Part shown: one piece after another, positions 1-5,802 of the stretch
How the letters are laid out: each line of letters starts with the position of its first letter
How positions within the stretch are numbered: position 1 is the first letter of the stretch
Assembly (NCBI GenBank): GCA_016180605.1
Contig: JACPAW010000082.1
Span: forward strand, 1-6,088
DNA: 6,088 nucleotides
DNA from: Candidatus Omnitrophota bacterium
Lineage (GTDB): Bacteria > Omnitrophota > Gorgyraeia > Aquiviventales > Aquiviventaceae
Direction of reading: 5' to 3'
The notes under the pieces: model-generated
Told to the model about the DNA's origin: nothing
What the model saw: only the letters and a program-made list of their open reading frames with translations
Databases searched by the model: none
Position numbers and translations under genes: made by a program

Positions 1-104
1 GCGATCATCGGCCGCCCGCAGATGCGATGCAATACCTTTGGCAACTCCGATTTCATCCGTGTGCCTTCTCCAGCCGCCAGGATGATCGCTTGTAAGCTTC
101 TCAT
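1..104 (-). CDS. glmU: GlmU N-terminus, bifunctional UDP-GlcNAc pyrophosphorylase / GlcN-1-P acetyltransferase (partial, cut by window edge)
   Basis: Only the first 34 codons are present; the gene continues past the left edge. The peptide begins MRSLQAIILAAGEGTRMKS and continues with ELPKVLHRICGRPMI. This is the signature nucleotide-binding start of GlmU: LAAGxGTRM, where the Gly-rich loop and Arg bind UTP, followed by PKVLH and GRPM. GlmU acetylates glucosamine 1-phosphate and then uridylates it, giving UDP-GlcNAc for peptidoglycan and lipopolysaccharide in the cytoplasm. The ATG at 102-104 is preceded by a good Shine-Dalgarno sequence and places the motif at residues 8-16, as usual. Other sugar-1-phosphate nucleotidyltransferases share LAAGxGTR, but the SxLPKVLH continuation favours GlmU over GalU, RmlA or GlgC. 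The C-terminal acetyltransferase half cannot be checked here. Confidence 0.88.
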   Translation of the reverse strand, partial: MRSLQAIILAAGEGTRMKSELPKVLHRICGRPMI

Positions 105-112
105 ATTCTGCG

Positions 113-119
113 CCTCACC
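113..119 (-). promoter_or_regulatory. Shine-Dalgarno site of glmU
   Basis: On the minus strand GGTGAGG lies 8 nt before the glmU ATG. This is the best ribosome binding site in the window and supports the chosen start. No convincing -35/-10 pair is visible between it and the tRNA gene, so the promoter of glmU is unresolved. It may lie in the repeat region, or glmU may be read through from the upstream cluster. Confidence 0.6.
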
Positions 120-147
120 GCTCCATTGTTGAGGGACCGATTTAGGT

Positions 148-219
148 GACTGTCCTGCTTCGCTCTTCAACGCGCAAACTATGGTAGAGCTTCGCAGAGA
201 CAGTCCTGCTTCGCTCTTC
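148..219 (+). repeat. Direct repeat, period 51 nt, within the inverted-repeat region
   Basis: GTCCTGCTTCGCTCTTC occurs identically at 152-168 and 203-219. The match extends leftward to GAC plus one mismatched base in each copy, so 20 of 21 positions agree. A third, inverted relative is at 292-308. The second copy can therefore compete with the first for pairing with 292-308, giving two alternative hairpins. Confidence 0.8.
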
Positions 220-308
220 TTTTTTACGCTTTAAATCTGGAGCTATGTTCATCGTTAGTTTCTGCGAAGCCCTACCATCATCTTACTTATCGAAGGGCGA
301 AGCAGAAC
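149..308. repeat. Large imperfect inverted repeat between tRNA-Gln and glmU
   Basis: Two paired segments form the arms. GTCCTGCTTCGCTCTTC at 152-168 matches the reverse complement of 292-308 at 15 of 17 positions. The 21 bases at 181-201 (ATGGTAGAGCTTCGCAG and four more) match the reverse complement of 258-278 at 19 of 21. Between the paired segments lie unpaired stretches of 12 nt (169-180) and 13 nt (279-291), so each arm is about 50 nt and the order of blocks is preserved. Several differences are of the G-U type on one strand, which keeps pairing in RNA. This is what a palindromic intergenic repeat, or a small non-autonomous element, would look like. The outer right arm ends on the last base of tRNA-Gln. 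No ORF of note lies inside. Confidence 0.75.
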
Positions 309-378
309 TGGGGAGCCAGGACTCGAACCTGGACGTAGAGCTCCAAAGGCTCTTGTGCTGCCATTACACTACTCCCCA
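308..378 (-). tRNA. tRNA-Gln (anticodon UUG)
   Basis: The 71-nt minus-strand sequence folds into a complete cloverleaf. The acceptor stem TGGGGAG/CTCCCCA has seven pairs, including the weak U1-A72 pair typical of tRNA-Gln. The D arm is GTGT/GCAC around AATGGCA. The anticodon stem AGAGC/GCTCT closes the loop CTTTGGA, which gives anticodon TTG at 344-346 and decodes CAA (and CAG by wobble). The T arm is CCAGG-TTCGAGT-CCTGG, and the discriminator base is G at 308. The 3' CCA is not encoded (GTTC follows), so it must be added post-transcriptionally. It starts 60 nt after the ispE stop with no clear promoter between, so co-transcription with ispE and processing from that RNA is plausible. Confidence 0.95.
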
Positions 379-438
379 AAATGCACACAGAACCTTTCGC
401 ACTCCCGCCAGAAAAAGCAACAATCTCGTTCACGAGTA

Positions 439-1341
439 CTAAATCGTCAAGTTCGCGGTGGATAAATCCGTTTGCACAATTTCTACACGACAATCGCTGT
501 AACCGATTTCGTATAAAGACTTAACCACACCCTTGGCATGCGGCTGATCTTTGCATAAACCGAAGACAGCCGGCCCGCTTCCCGATACAGAGCTAACCAG
601 GCAGCCGTGCGCGCGTAAATCTGACAATAGACGCCCAAGGATAGGACAACGCTGGATCGCTATAGGTTCTAAATCGTTTCTTAACCCCTTAGCGAGCTCG
701 TTCGGCGAGCCGTTGATTAAGGCATGACGGACCATTTTAAAAGAAAATGAAGGCGGTGTCAAGGAGCCTGTCGGCGTCTGGGAATAGGAATCGAAGGCTT
801 GGTACACGTCGTAGGTGGAAAGCTCAAAGTCTGGAAGCAGCAGAACGTGCCAAAGGGAATGGGAGATTTCCAGCGGCTCGCAAAGCTCTCCCCGAGCTCT
901 TCCTATGGCAAAAGGTGACTCTTCAAGAAAAAAAGCGACGTCTGACCCTAGTTGGGCGGCAAGGTCTGCAAGCTCTTGCTTGCTAAGCCTCAGCTTCCAA
1001 AGCAAATTCAGACCTTTGAGGGTTGCGGCTGCATCGGAGGAACCTCCCCCTAAACCGGCAGCAATCGGAACCCGCTTGGTTAAATGAATGCGCGCTCCCT
1101 GGTGAAACCCGGTTGTCTTCTGCAAGAGCTTTGCCGCCTGGACAATCAGGTTATCTTCCTTGCAAGAAAGACTCGGATGGTCGCAGCTAAGGCGGATTTC
1201 CTTCGGTTCTTCCTCAAAGGTCAGCTCATCGGCCAGATCGATGCGTTCGAAGATGGTTTCCAGATCATGGAAGCCATCGGGACGTTTTCCCAAGATGCGC
1301 AAGTAGAGATTGATTTTTGCCGGTGCAGAGAGGCGCAGCAT
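439..1341 (-). CDS. ispE: 4-diphosphocytidyl-2-C-methyl-D-erythritol kinase (IspE)
   Basis: IspE phosphorylates the 2-hydroxyl of CDP-methylerythritol with ATP, the fourth step of the MEP isoprenoid pathway in the cytoplasm. The 300-residue length is normal. It is a GHMP-family kinase with its motifs in order. Residues 7-12 are PAKINL, with the catalytic-region Lys at K9. Residues 18-29 (GKRPDGFHDLET) are the typical IspE substrate loop. PIAAGLGGGSSDAA at 92-105 is the ATP phosphate loop. LGSDVAFFL at 131-139 carries the catalytic Asp D134. VSGSGPAVFGL at 252-262 is the third GHMP motif. No key residue is missing. The ATG at 1339-1341 lies 29 nt after the transketolase C-subunit stop and has no recognisable Shine-Dalgarno, so it probably depends on upstream translation or an atypical initiation mode. 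tRNA-Gln follows downstream. Confidence 0.95.
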   Translation of the reverse strand: MLRLSAPAKINLYLRILGKRPDGFHDLETIFERIDLADELTFEEEPKEIRLSCDHPSLSCKEDNLIVQAAKLLQKTTGFHQGARIHLTKRVPIAAGLGGGSSDAAATLKGLNLLWKLRLSKQELADLAAQLGSDVAFFLEESPFAIGRARGELCEPLEISHSLWHVLLLPDFELSTYDVYQAFDSYSQTPTGSLTPPSFSFKMVRHALINGSPNELAKGLRNDLEPIAIQRCPILGRLLSDLRAHGCLVSSVSGSGPAVFGLCKDQPHAKGVVKSLYEIGYSDCRVEIVQTDLSTANLTI

Positions 1342-1370
1342 AGGAATTAAAAAGGGTGTCGCGAACGGTA

Positions 1371-2330
1371 CTAGCGAACGAGGTGCTCTTGCTTGGCGCG
1401 TAGAACTTCTTTAGCGGCTTGAAGGATATCTTCGGGCATCAGGTGAAAGGCCCGCAACAGATCCTTGGGGTCTCCGGATGTGCCAAATCGGTCCTGGACT
1501 CCGACAAACCGCATGGGCACAGGGTGGTTTTGCACCACCGCTTCCGCCACAGCCCCTCCAAGACCGCCGAGTACGGTGTGTTCCTCAACGGTAACCAGCG
1601 CTGCTGTTTCCTTGGCAGCCGCAATCAAGGTGGCCGTATCGAGCGGTTTGATCGTGTGGACATTGATCACACGCGCATGGATTCCTTCTTTGGCAAGCTG
1701 CTCTGCCGCTTGAAGGGCATGGGCCACCAAGATTCCACAAGCAATCAGGCTGACATCCTCTCCTTGCCGCAAGACAACGGCTTGCCCGATCCGGAAAGGA
1801 TCCGATTCCTTGGTCAAAAGAGGAACCGGATTGCGTCCTAATCGCAAGAAAACAGGACCCGGATAATCGGCGCTGGCAATGGTTGCCTTTTTGGCCTCCA
1901 TGGCATCGCAAGGAACGATGACGGTCATGTGCGGCAGGCAACGCATGTGGGTCAATTCCTCAAGGGCTTCCGCCGTCGCTCCATCGGCCCCTACAGAAAG
2001 CCCTCCATGAGAACCGGCCACTTTCACATTGAGATTTTGGTAACAAACAGCCATCCGCAACTGTTCCAGCCCTTTGGCGGTTATAAATTGGGAAAAGGAG
2101 CACGCAAATGGGATTTTCCCACCAATAGCCAATCCGGCCGCCGTTCCAATCATGTCCTCTTCTGCGATTCCGACCGAAAAAAAGCGCTGCGGATATTGTT
2201 TTTTAAACCACACCGCACGCGCGGAGTCTTCCAAGTCTCCCGAAAGAGCCACGACTGCCGGGTGGGTTTTTCCTAATTCCAACAGGCCCTCGCCGAATCC
2301 ATCCCGGGTGGGTTTCTCCGTCGCACTCAT
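1371..2330 (-). CDS. Transketolase, C-terminal subunit (pyrimidine-binding and C-terminal domains)
   Basis: This is the second half of a transketolase encoded as two proteins. The 319 residues match the usual size of stand-alone C-terminal subunits. The Pyr domain spans roughly residues 8-170. It contains GIAEEDM at 54-60, where E57 is the expected cofactor-activating glutamate, then GSHGGLSVGADGAT at 106-119, and the phosphate-site Arg candidate R166 in LRLGRNP. The transketolase C domain follows (about 183-310) with the typical VINVHTIKPLD and VTVEEHTVLGGLG. Against E. coli TktA from memory, H108 and D116 align with H461 and D469, but the His of the DGPTHQ motif (H473) is Ala at residue 120 here. 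The start codon overlaps the stop of the N-terminal subunit as ATGA, which suggests coupled translation and balanced amounts. A 1-deoxyxylulose-phosphate synthase or pyruvate dehydrogenase beta chain is less likely given the pairing partner. The exact donor and acceptor sugars cannot be read from sequence. Confidence 0.9.
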   Translation of the reverse strand: MSATEKPTRDGFGEGLLELGKTHPAVVALSGDLEDSARAVWFKKQYPQRFFSVGIAEEDMIGTAAGLAIGGKIPFACSFSQFITAKGLEQLRMAVCYQNLNVKVAGSHGGLSVGADGATAEALEELTHMRCLPHMTVIVPCDAMEAKKATIASADYPGPVFLRLGRNPVPLLTKESDPFRIGQAVVLRQGEDVSLIACGILVAHALQAAEQLAKEGIHARVINVHTIKPLDTATLIAAAKETAALVTVEEHTVLGGLGGAVAEAVVQNHPVPMRFVGVQDRFGTSGDPKDLLRAFHLMPEDILQAAKEVLRAKQEHLVR

Positions 2331-3160
2331 CCGCGGCTCAACTCCTGAAGTGCCTTTTCCAGCTCATCCGGCTTGGGGGCCACGCCGTGCCAGGCTGGGT
2401 TCAGCTCCATAAAAGAAACTCCTTTGCCTTTGATGGTGCGAGCCACGATTGCCTGGGGTTTCCCCTTGATCTTCTCGGCCTCATTGTAGGCTTGGACGAT
2501 CTGTGCCATGTCATGGCCATCGATCTCAAGCGTGTGCCAGCCGAAGGCGCGCCATTTATCGGCCAAAGGTTCGATGTTTTGAATTTCCCGAACCGGCCCG
2601 TTTTGCTGCAACTGGTTGGCATCAATGATCGCACAGACCGCATCCAGCCGGTGATGCGAGGAAGTCATGGCCGCCTCCCAAACCTGCCCTTCCTGGATTT
2701 CCCCATCGCCCATCAGGCAAAAGATTCTCCGCTGTCGATTATCCAATCGATCCGCTAGAGCCACTCCATTGGCCATGGATAATCCTTGACCTAATGACCC
2801 CGCAGCGATTTCGACTCCTGGAACGGACCAGCGTTCTGGATGGCCTTGAAGCTTTGTAGGATATCGGCGTAACGTCGCGAGCTCTTCCTCAGGAAAGTAC
2901 CCATAATGAGCCAAGATCGCGTAGAGTGCCGGGCAACCATGGCCCTTTGAGAGAAAGAATAAATCCCTCTCAGGCCAATCGGGGCGCTTCGGATCATGCC
3001 GCAATTTGTATCCATATAAAGCGACGATCAAATCCGTCATCGATAAAGAACCGCCTGGATGGCCGCTGCCTGCTTTGGCAATCATTTTCAGGATCGTTTG
3101 GCGCAGCTGGGAAGCCATCCGAGTGAGTTCCTTCACATCCGGTTTGATCGTTTGCCTCAT
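2327..3160 (-). CDS. Transketolase, N-terminal subunit (thiamine-diphosphate-binding)
   Basis: This is the PP-domain half of a split transketolase. It binds the diphosphate of thiamine diphosphate and Mg, and should form a heterotetramer with the downstream subunit. Within 277 residues the family landmarks appear in order. GSGHPGGSLS is at 31-40 (H34). LSKGHG is at 70-75 (H74). QGHPE is at 105-109 (H107). GSLGQGLSMANG is at 121-132. The ThDP/Mg motif begins GDGEIQEGQVWEAA at 151 and ends with DANQLQQNG at 180-188 (D152, N182). IKGKG is at 243-247 and AWHG at 256-259 (H258). The frame stays open to an ATG at 3271, but that would add 37 residues overlapping the TPR gene with no homology-like content. 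The ATG at 3158-3160, overlapping the TPR stop as ATGA, puts the first motif where the family has it. No Shine-Dalgarno is visible, consistent with translational coupling. Known relatives include ordinary pentose-phosphate transketolases and specialised ones such as apulose-4-phosphate transketolase. Confidence 0.92.
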   Translation of the reverse strand: MRQTIKPDVKELTRMASQLRQTILKMIAKAGSGHPGGSLSMTDLIVALYGYKLRHDPKRPDWPERDLFFLSKGHGCPALYAILAHYGYFPEEELATLRRYPTKLQGHPERWSVPGVEIAAGSLGQGLSMANGVALADRLDNRQRRIFCLMGDGEIQEGQVWEAAMTSSHHRLDAVCAIIDANQLQQNGPVREIQNIEPLADKWRAFGWHTLEIDGHDMAQIVQAYNEAEKIKGKPQAIVARTIKGKGVSFMELNPAWHGVAPKPDELEKALQELSRG

Positions 3161-4668
3161 GGGGATACACTGGTTTGTTGGGGTGCCAGCTGCATTAATC
3201 TCTCCCGGATTTCTGGTTGGTCGGAATCCAGCTGAAGAGCCCGTTGCCAATTTTCGCGCGCCTTCTCCCATTCCCTAAGCGAAAAGTACACTTGACCTAA
3301 ATGGTCAAAAACTGCTGGGTCCGTGTCGATTCGCTTGGCGGCGCGTTCTAATAAAACAACCGCCTCTGCCATCCGGCCCATTTTGTAACACACCCAGCCT
3401 AAACTGTCCAGGTAGGCTCCGTTTCCCGGATCCAGGACAAGGGCACGCTCAATGAGAGATTTGGCTTCGTATAGGTTGACCCCTTCTACCGCATCGAGAT
3501 AGCCTAAGTAGTTCATGGCATCTGCATGATTGGGGTCTAATTCCAGAGTGCGGCGCAACTGGGTGCGCGCTTCTTTCGACCGCTTAAGCTCATCCAGCTG
3601 GGCAGCCATGTAAAAGTGCGCGGGCGCATATTCGTCCTGGAACGAAACAGCCGCCTCAAATGCCCGCAGCGCCTCCAGTGTTTCGCCGGCTTCACGATAA
3701 ACCAAACCCAAAGCCACGAATAATTCCGGTGCCTGGGGTTCCATGGTCAGCCTTTTGCCAATCAGCTCTTGTGCCTTCCCAAACTGCTTTTGCGAAAGGT
3801 ACACCCGGCTTAAGCCGATTGTGGCATCCAAATCGTGCGGGATAAGCTGCAGCAACGATTGGTAAGTCCGCACCGCTGCTTCCGGATCTTCCGCTGCTAA
3901 AAAAGCACGAACCGCATAGTGATATAAGCGGGAATTCTTCGGATCCAACCGGATTGCTTCTTCATAATGGGCTACTGCCGCCGCAGGTCTGCCCTGCAAT
4001 TCATAGGTTAAAGCGATTGCCACTCGAATATCGGTTGCCTCAGGGGCAAGTTCTAAAGCTCGCGAGAGTTCTTCGATGGCTTCATCAAATTGAGCCAACC
4101 GTCCATGGAGAACGCCCAGATTGAAATGCAGTTGGCTAGAGGAGCCTGCTTCTTGAATCAACCGATGATAAAGGGTAATGGCCTTGGGAATGTTATCCTG
4201 GAGAACGTACAAATCGGCCAGCGTGCTCAGGACCGCGTGATCCTCCGGAGCCAACGCCAGGAGCTTCTCATAAGTAGAAACAGCCTGGTCCAACTGCCCT
4301 TCAGAGGCCTGCAACATCGCCATCCACTTGAGGGCCTCAGGCTGTTTTGGATCCAACGCAAGAGCCTGCTGAAAGAACTTCTGTGCCCGCTCTGTTTGCC
4401 CCATCCGGACGTAGGTGGAGCCAATTCGCACATTCAGCAAGGGCGACCGCGCATCGGTGTCCAACGCCCGTTGGTAGGCCTCTAGAGCATCGGAGAACTG
4501 GTAGGAACGCTCCAGCATGAGGCCATGGAGGTATTCGCCGTAGGCTGCTGTCTCAACCGGGCGCAATCGAAGCTGTTGTCCGGCGCATCCGCAGAGAAAA
4601 AGGACCCAAATAAGCGCCATCCGGTGGCAACCGCCGCTGATCCTATTCAGCAGCCCATGAGCTTTCAT
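3157..4668 (-). CDS. TPR-repeat lipoprotein of unknown specific function
   Basis: The 503-residue protein has a basic n-region (residues 1-16), a short hydrophobic stretch ALIWVLFL, and a lipobox LCGC with the acylated cysteine at C28. It should therefore be exported and lipid-anchored. From about residue 44 to 486 it is almost entirely tetratricopeptide repeats of about 34 residues, around 13 units. Typical helix endings are ALALDPKQPEA, ALELAPEATD, AIRLDPKNSR, TLELDPNHAD, ALVLDPGNGA and ALQLDSDQPE. The segment NYLGYLDAVEGVNLYEAKSL followed by AYLDSLGWVCYKMGR (382-432) is a pattern I know from secreted or lipoprotein TPR proteins. TPR arrays act as protein-binding scaffolds; the partner is unknown and no catalytic domain is present. 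The gene follows hisG by 13 nt, and its TGA overlaps the ATG of the transketolase N subunit. ATG at 4666-4668 was chosen over an internal Met at residue 17, because only the longer form has the positive n-region of a signal peptide. Confidence 0.85.
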   Translation of the reverse strand: MKAHGLLNRISGGCHRMALIWVLFLCGCAGQQLRLRPVETAAYGEYLHGLMLERSYQFSDALEAYQRALDTDARSPLLNVRIGSTYVRMGQTERAQKFFQQALALDPKQPEALKWMAMLQASEGQLDQAVSTYEKLLALAPEDHAVLSTLADLYVLQDNIPKAITLYHRLIQEAGSSSQLHFNLGVLHGRLAQFDEAIEELSRALELAPEATDIRVAIALTYELQGRPAAAVAHYEEAIRLDPKNSRLYHYAVRAFLAAEDPEAAVRTYQSLLQLIPHDLDATIGLSRVYLSQKQFGKAQELIGKRLTMEPQAPELFVALGLVYREAGETLEALRAFEAAVSFQDEYAPAHFYMAAQLDELKRSKEARTQLRRTLELDPNHADAMNYLGYLDAVEGVNLYEAKSLIERALVLDPGNGAYLDSLGWVCYKMGRMAEAVVLLERAAKRIDTDPAVFDHLGQVYFSLREWEKARENWQRALQLDSDQPEIRERLMQLAPQQTSVSP

Positions 4669-4677
4669 AGTCGGTTG

Positions 4678-4683
4678 CCCCTT
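4678..4683 (-). promoter_or_regulatory. Probable Shine-Dalgarno site of the TPR lipoprotein gene
   Basis: AAGGGG on the minus strand lies 9 nt before the ATG and overlaps the TAA stop of hisG. It is a partial match to the anti-SD core. Ribosomes finishing hisG would stop on top of this site, which favours re-initiation. It supports the long-form start of the lipoprotein. Confidence 0.45.
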
Positions 4684-5638
4684 AGTAGATGACCTTGTTG
4701 AGCGGGTATTCGATGATGTCCTGGCCTCCAGCCTCTTTCAATTTCGGAATCAAAGCTTTTACCTGCCGTTCCTCGATAATCGTTTCAACCGCCCACCAAG
4801 GATCGTTTTCATCACGAGACCACAGTTTGGAAATCGTAGGGCGCTTCATGGCTGGAAGAGCCTCGATGAGCTGCTTGAGATTGCGCTCCGGCACATTCAG
4901 TTTGATACCCACCTTGCCTTCCGCCTCAACCGCTCCTACGAGCAGCGTTTTGATGCTCTCGATCTTGCGCCGTTTCCAGGGATCCTGCAAGGCTTTAGGA
5001 TTGGCGATGAATTGAGTGGTAGACTCGCATACCGTCTCCAAAATGCGAAGGCCGTTGGCAAAAAGAGTTTGGCCGGTTTCCGTCAACTCCACAATCGCAT
5101 CCACCAAGCCTGCCCGGACCTTTCCTTCCGTGGCCCCCCAAGAGAATTCGACTTGGGCGTGGACTCCGTGGCGCGAAAGATAGTCTTTCGTGACCGTTAC
5201 CAGCTCCGTCGCGATGCGTTTTCCTTGAAGATCTTTCAGCGTCCGGATCCGGGATGCTTGCGGAACAGCCAAAACCCATCGCACCGGATCCCGAGTCCTT
5301 TTGGCATAAACGAGTTCCACGACTCGCTCGACCTTGGAGCGATTCTCCAAAACCCAATCGTTGCCGGTAATGCCGCAATCGAGTGTTTGCTGCTCGACGT
5401 AACGCGACATTTCTTGAGCGCGCAATAACATCGGCTCCAACTCCGCATCGTCGATGGAGGGCCAATAAGAGCGCTCGCTGATGAGGACCTTGAATCCAGC
5501 CCGGCCAAAAAGGCGGACGGTTGCTTCTTGGAGGCTTCCCTTCGGCAAACCGATCCTCAAGCGAGGCGCGGCGGCGGAAGAATCCAAGAGGCGGCCTTCT
5601 TCTTTCTTCTGAGTCCGTTTTTTCCGCTGTTGTTTCAT
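4682..5638 (-). CDS. hisG: ATP phosphoribosyltransferase, long form (HisG)
   Basis: HisG joins ATP and PRPP to give phosphoribosyl-ATP, the first and feedback-controlled step of histidine synthesis in the cytoplasm. The 318-residue protein shows RIGLPKGSL at 28-36, LDCGITGNDW at 86-95 and ELVYAKR at 108-114. The phosphate/PRPP-binding region SWGATEGKVRAGLVDAIVEL follows at 166-185, then TETGQTL at 186-192. It continues into the C-terminal ACT-like regulatory domain (about 230-318) with IKLNVPERNLKQLIEALPAM and KRPTISKLW. That domain marks the long form, which works without HisZ and binds histidine as inhibitor. The first 25 residues form a Lys/Arg-rich, probably disordered extension before the core. 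Only one in-frame Met exists there, at 5636-5638. No Shine-Dalgarno precedes it, but a nine-codon ORF ends on it as ATGA. No other his gene is in the window, so hisG is detached from a his operon. Confidence 0.95.
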   Translation of the reverse strand: MKQQRKKRTQKKEEGRLLDSSAAAPRLRIGLPKGSLQEATVRLFGRAGFKVLISERSYWPSIDDAELEPMLLRAQEMSRYVEQQTLDCGITGNDWVLENRSKVERVVELVYAKRTRDPVRWVLAVPQASRIRTLKDLQGKRIATELVTVTKDYLSRHGVHAQVEFSWGATEGKVRAGLVDAIVELTETGQTLFANGLRILETVCESTTQFIANPKALQDPWKRRKIESIKTLLVGAVEAEGKVGIKLNVPERNLKQLIEALPAMKRPTISKLWSRDENDPWWAVETIIEERQVKALIPKLKEAGGQDIIEYPLNKVIY

Positions 5639-5664
5639 GGGACGAAAATATTTTTTGTGCTCAT
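5635..5664 (-). CDS. Possible nine-codon leader ORF coupled to hisG
   Basis: In the presumed hisG leader an ATG at 5662-5664 opens MSTKNIFVP and stops at TGA 5635-5637, overlapping the hisG ATG as ATGA. It contains no histidine codon, so it is not a classical his attenuator peptide, and no Shine-Dalgarno sequence precedes it. It may be chance. It might also bring ribosomes to a hisG start that otherwise lacks a binding site. An alternative is that hisG initiates directly in the A/T-rich stretch upstream. Confidence 0.2.
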   Translation of the reverse strand: MSTKNIFVP

Positions 5665-5706
5665 GTGGGGGAAATGACGATCCGGAAACGCAGATGAGGC
5701 TCTCCG

Positions 5707-5735
5707 ATTTTACAGGAGCAAAACGGGAGTGTCAA
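5707..5735 (-). promoter_or_regulatory. Strong sigma70-type promoter of the hisG cluster
   Basis: On the minus strand TTGACA (5730-5735) is followed by exactly 17 nt and then TAAAAT (5707-5712). That is a perfect -35 and a 5 of 6 -10 at optimal spacing. Transcription would start near 5700, leaving a leader of about 62 nt before hisG. The downstream genes follow at short distances or overlap, so this promoter could serve hisG through ispE and tRNA-Gln. I see no obvious terminator-antiterminator structure or T-box in the leader. Confidence 0.8.
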
Positions 5736-5802
5736 TCGTTCCAATCGCAAGAATTGAGTCTGTGGCAAAATCAGAAGAGTGGCTAAGTGGCCATAGATCA
5801 TG

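Noticed and set aside
187..225. Plus-strand terminator-like hairpin: GAGC/GCTC and GCAG/CTGC stems with a TTC/TTC internal loop, followed by six T
   Set aside because: No plus-strand gene lies upstream within the window, and the stem is interrupted. It is better explained as part of the repeat array.
245..442. Open frame of 65 codons on the plus strand
   Set aside because: It runs across the tRNA-Gln gene and the repeat arms and has no protein-like features.
287..493. Open frame of 68 codons on the minus strand
   Set aside because: It spans the tRNA gene and the end of ispE out of frame, so it is a shadow of real features.
1419..1841. Plus-strand frame of 140 codons opposite the transketolase C subunit
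   Set aside because: It is antisense to a clearly conserved gene and has no recognisable domain.
3161..3271. Upstream extension of the transketolase N-subunit reading frame by 37 codons
   Set aside because: It overlaps the end of the TPR gene in another frame and adds sequence unlike the family. The ATG in the ATGA overlap fits the expected start.
5012..5428. Plus-strand frame of 138 codons opposite hisG
   Set aside because: It is antisense to the conserved PRPP-binding region and has low-complexity content expected of a shadow frame.
5639..5700. Histidine attenuator or T-box in the hisG leader
   Set aside because: The leader is only about 62 nt, with no run of His codons and no terminator/antiterminator pair or specifier loop visible.
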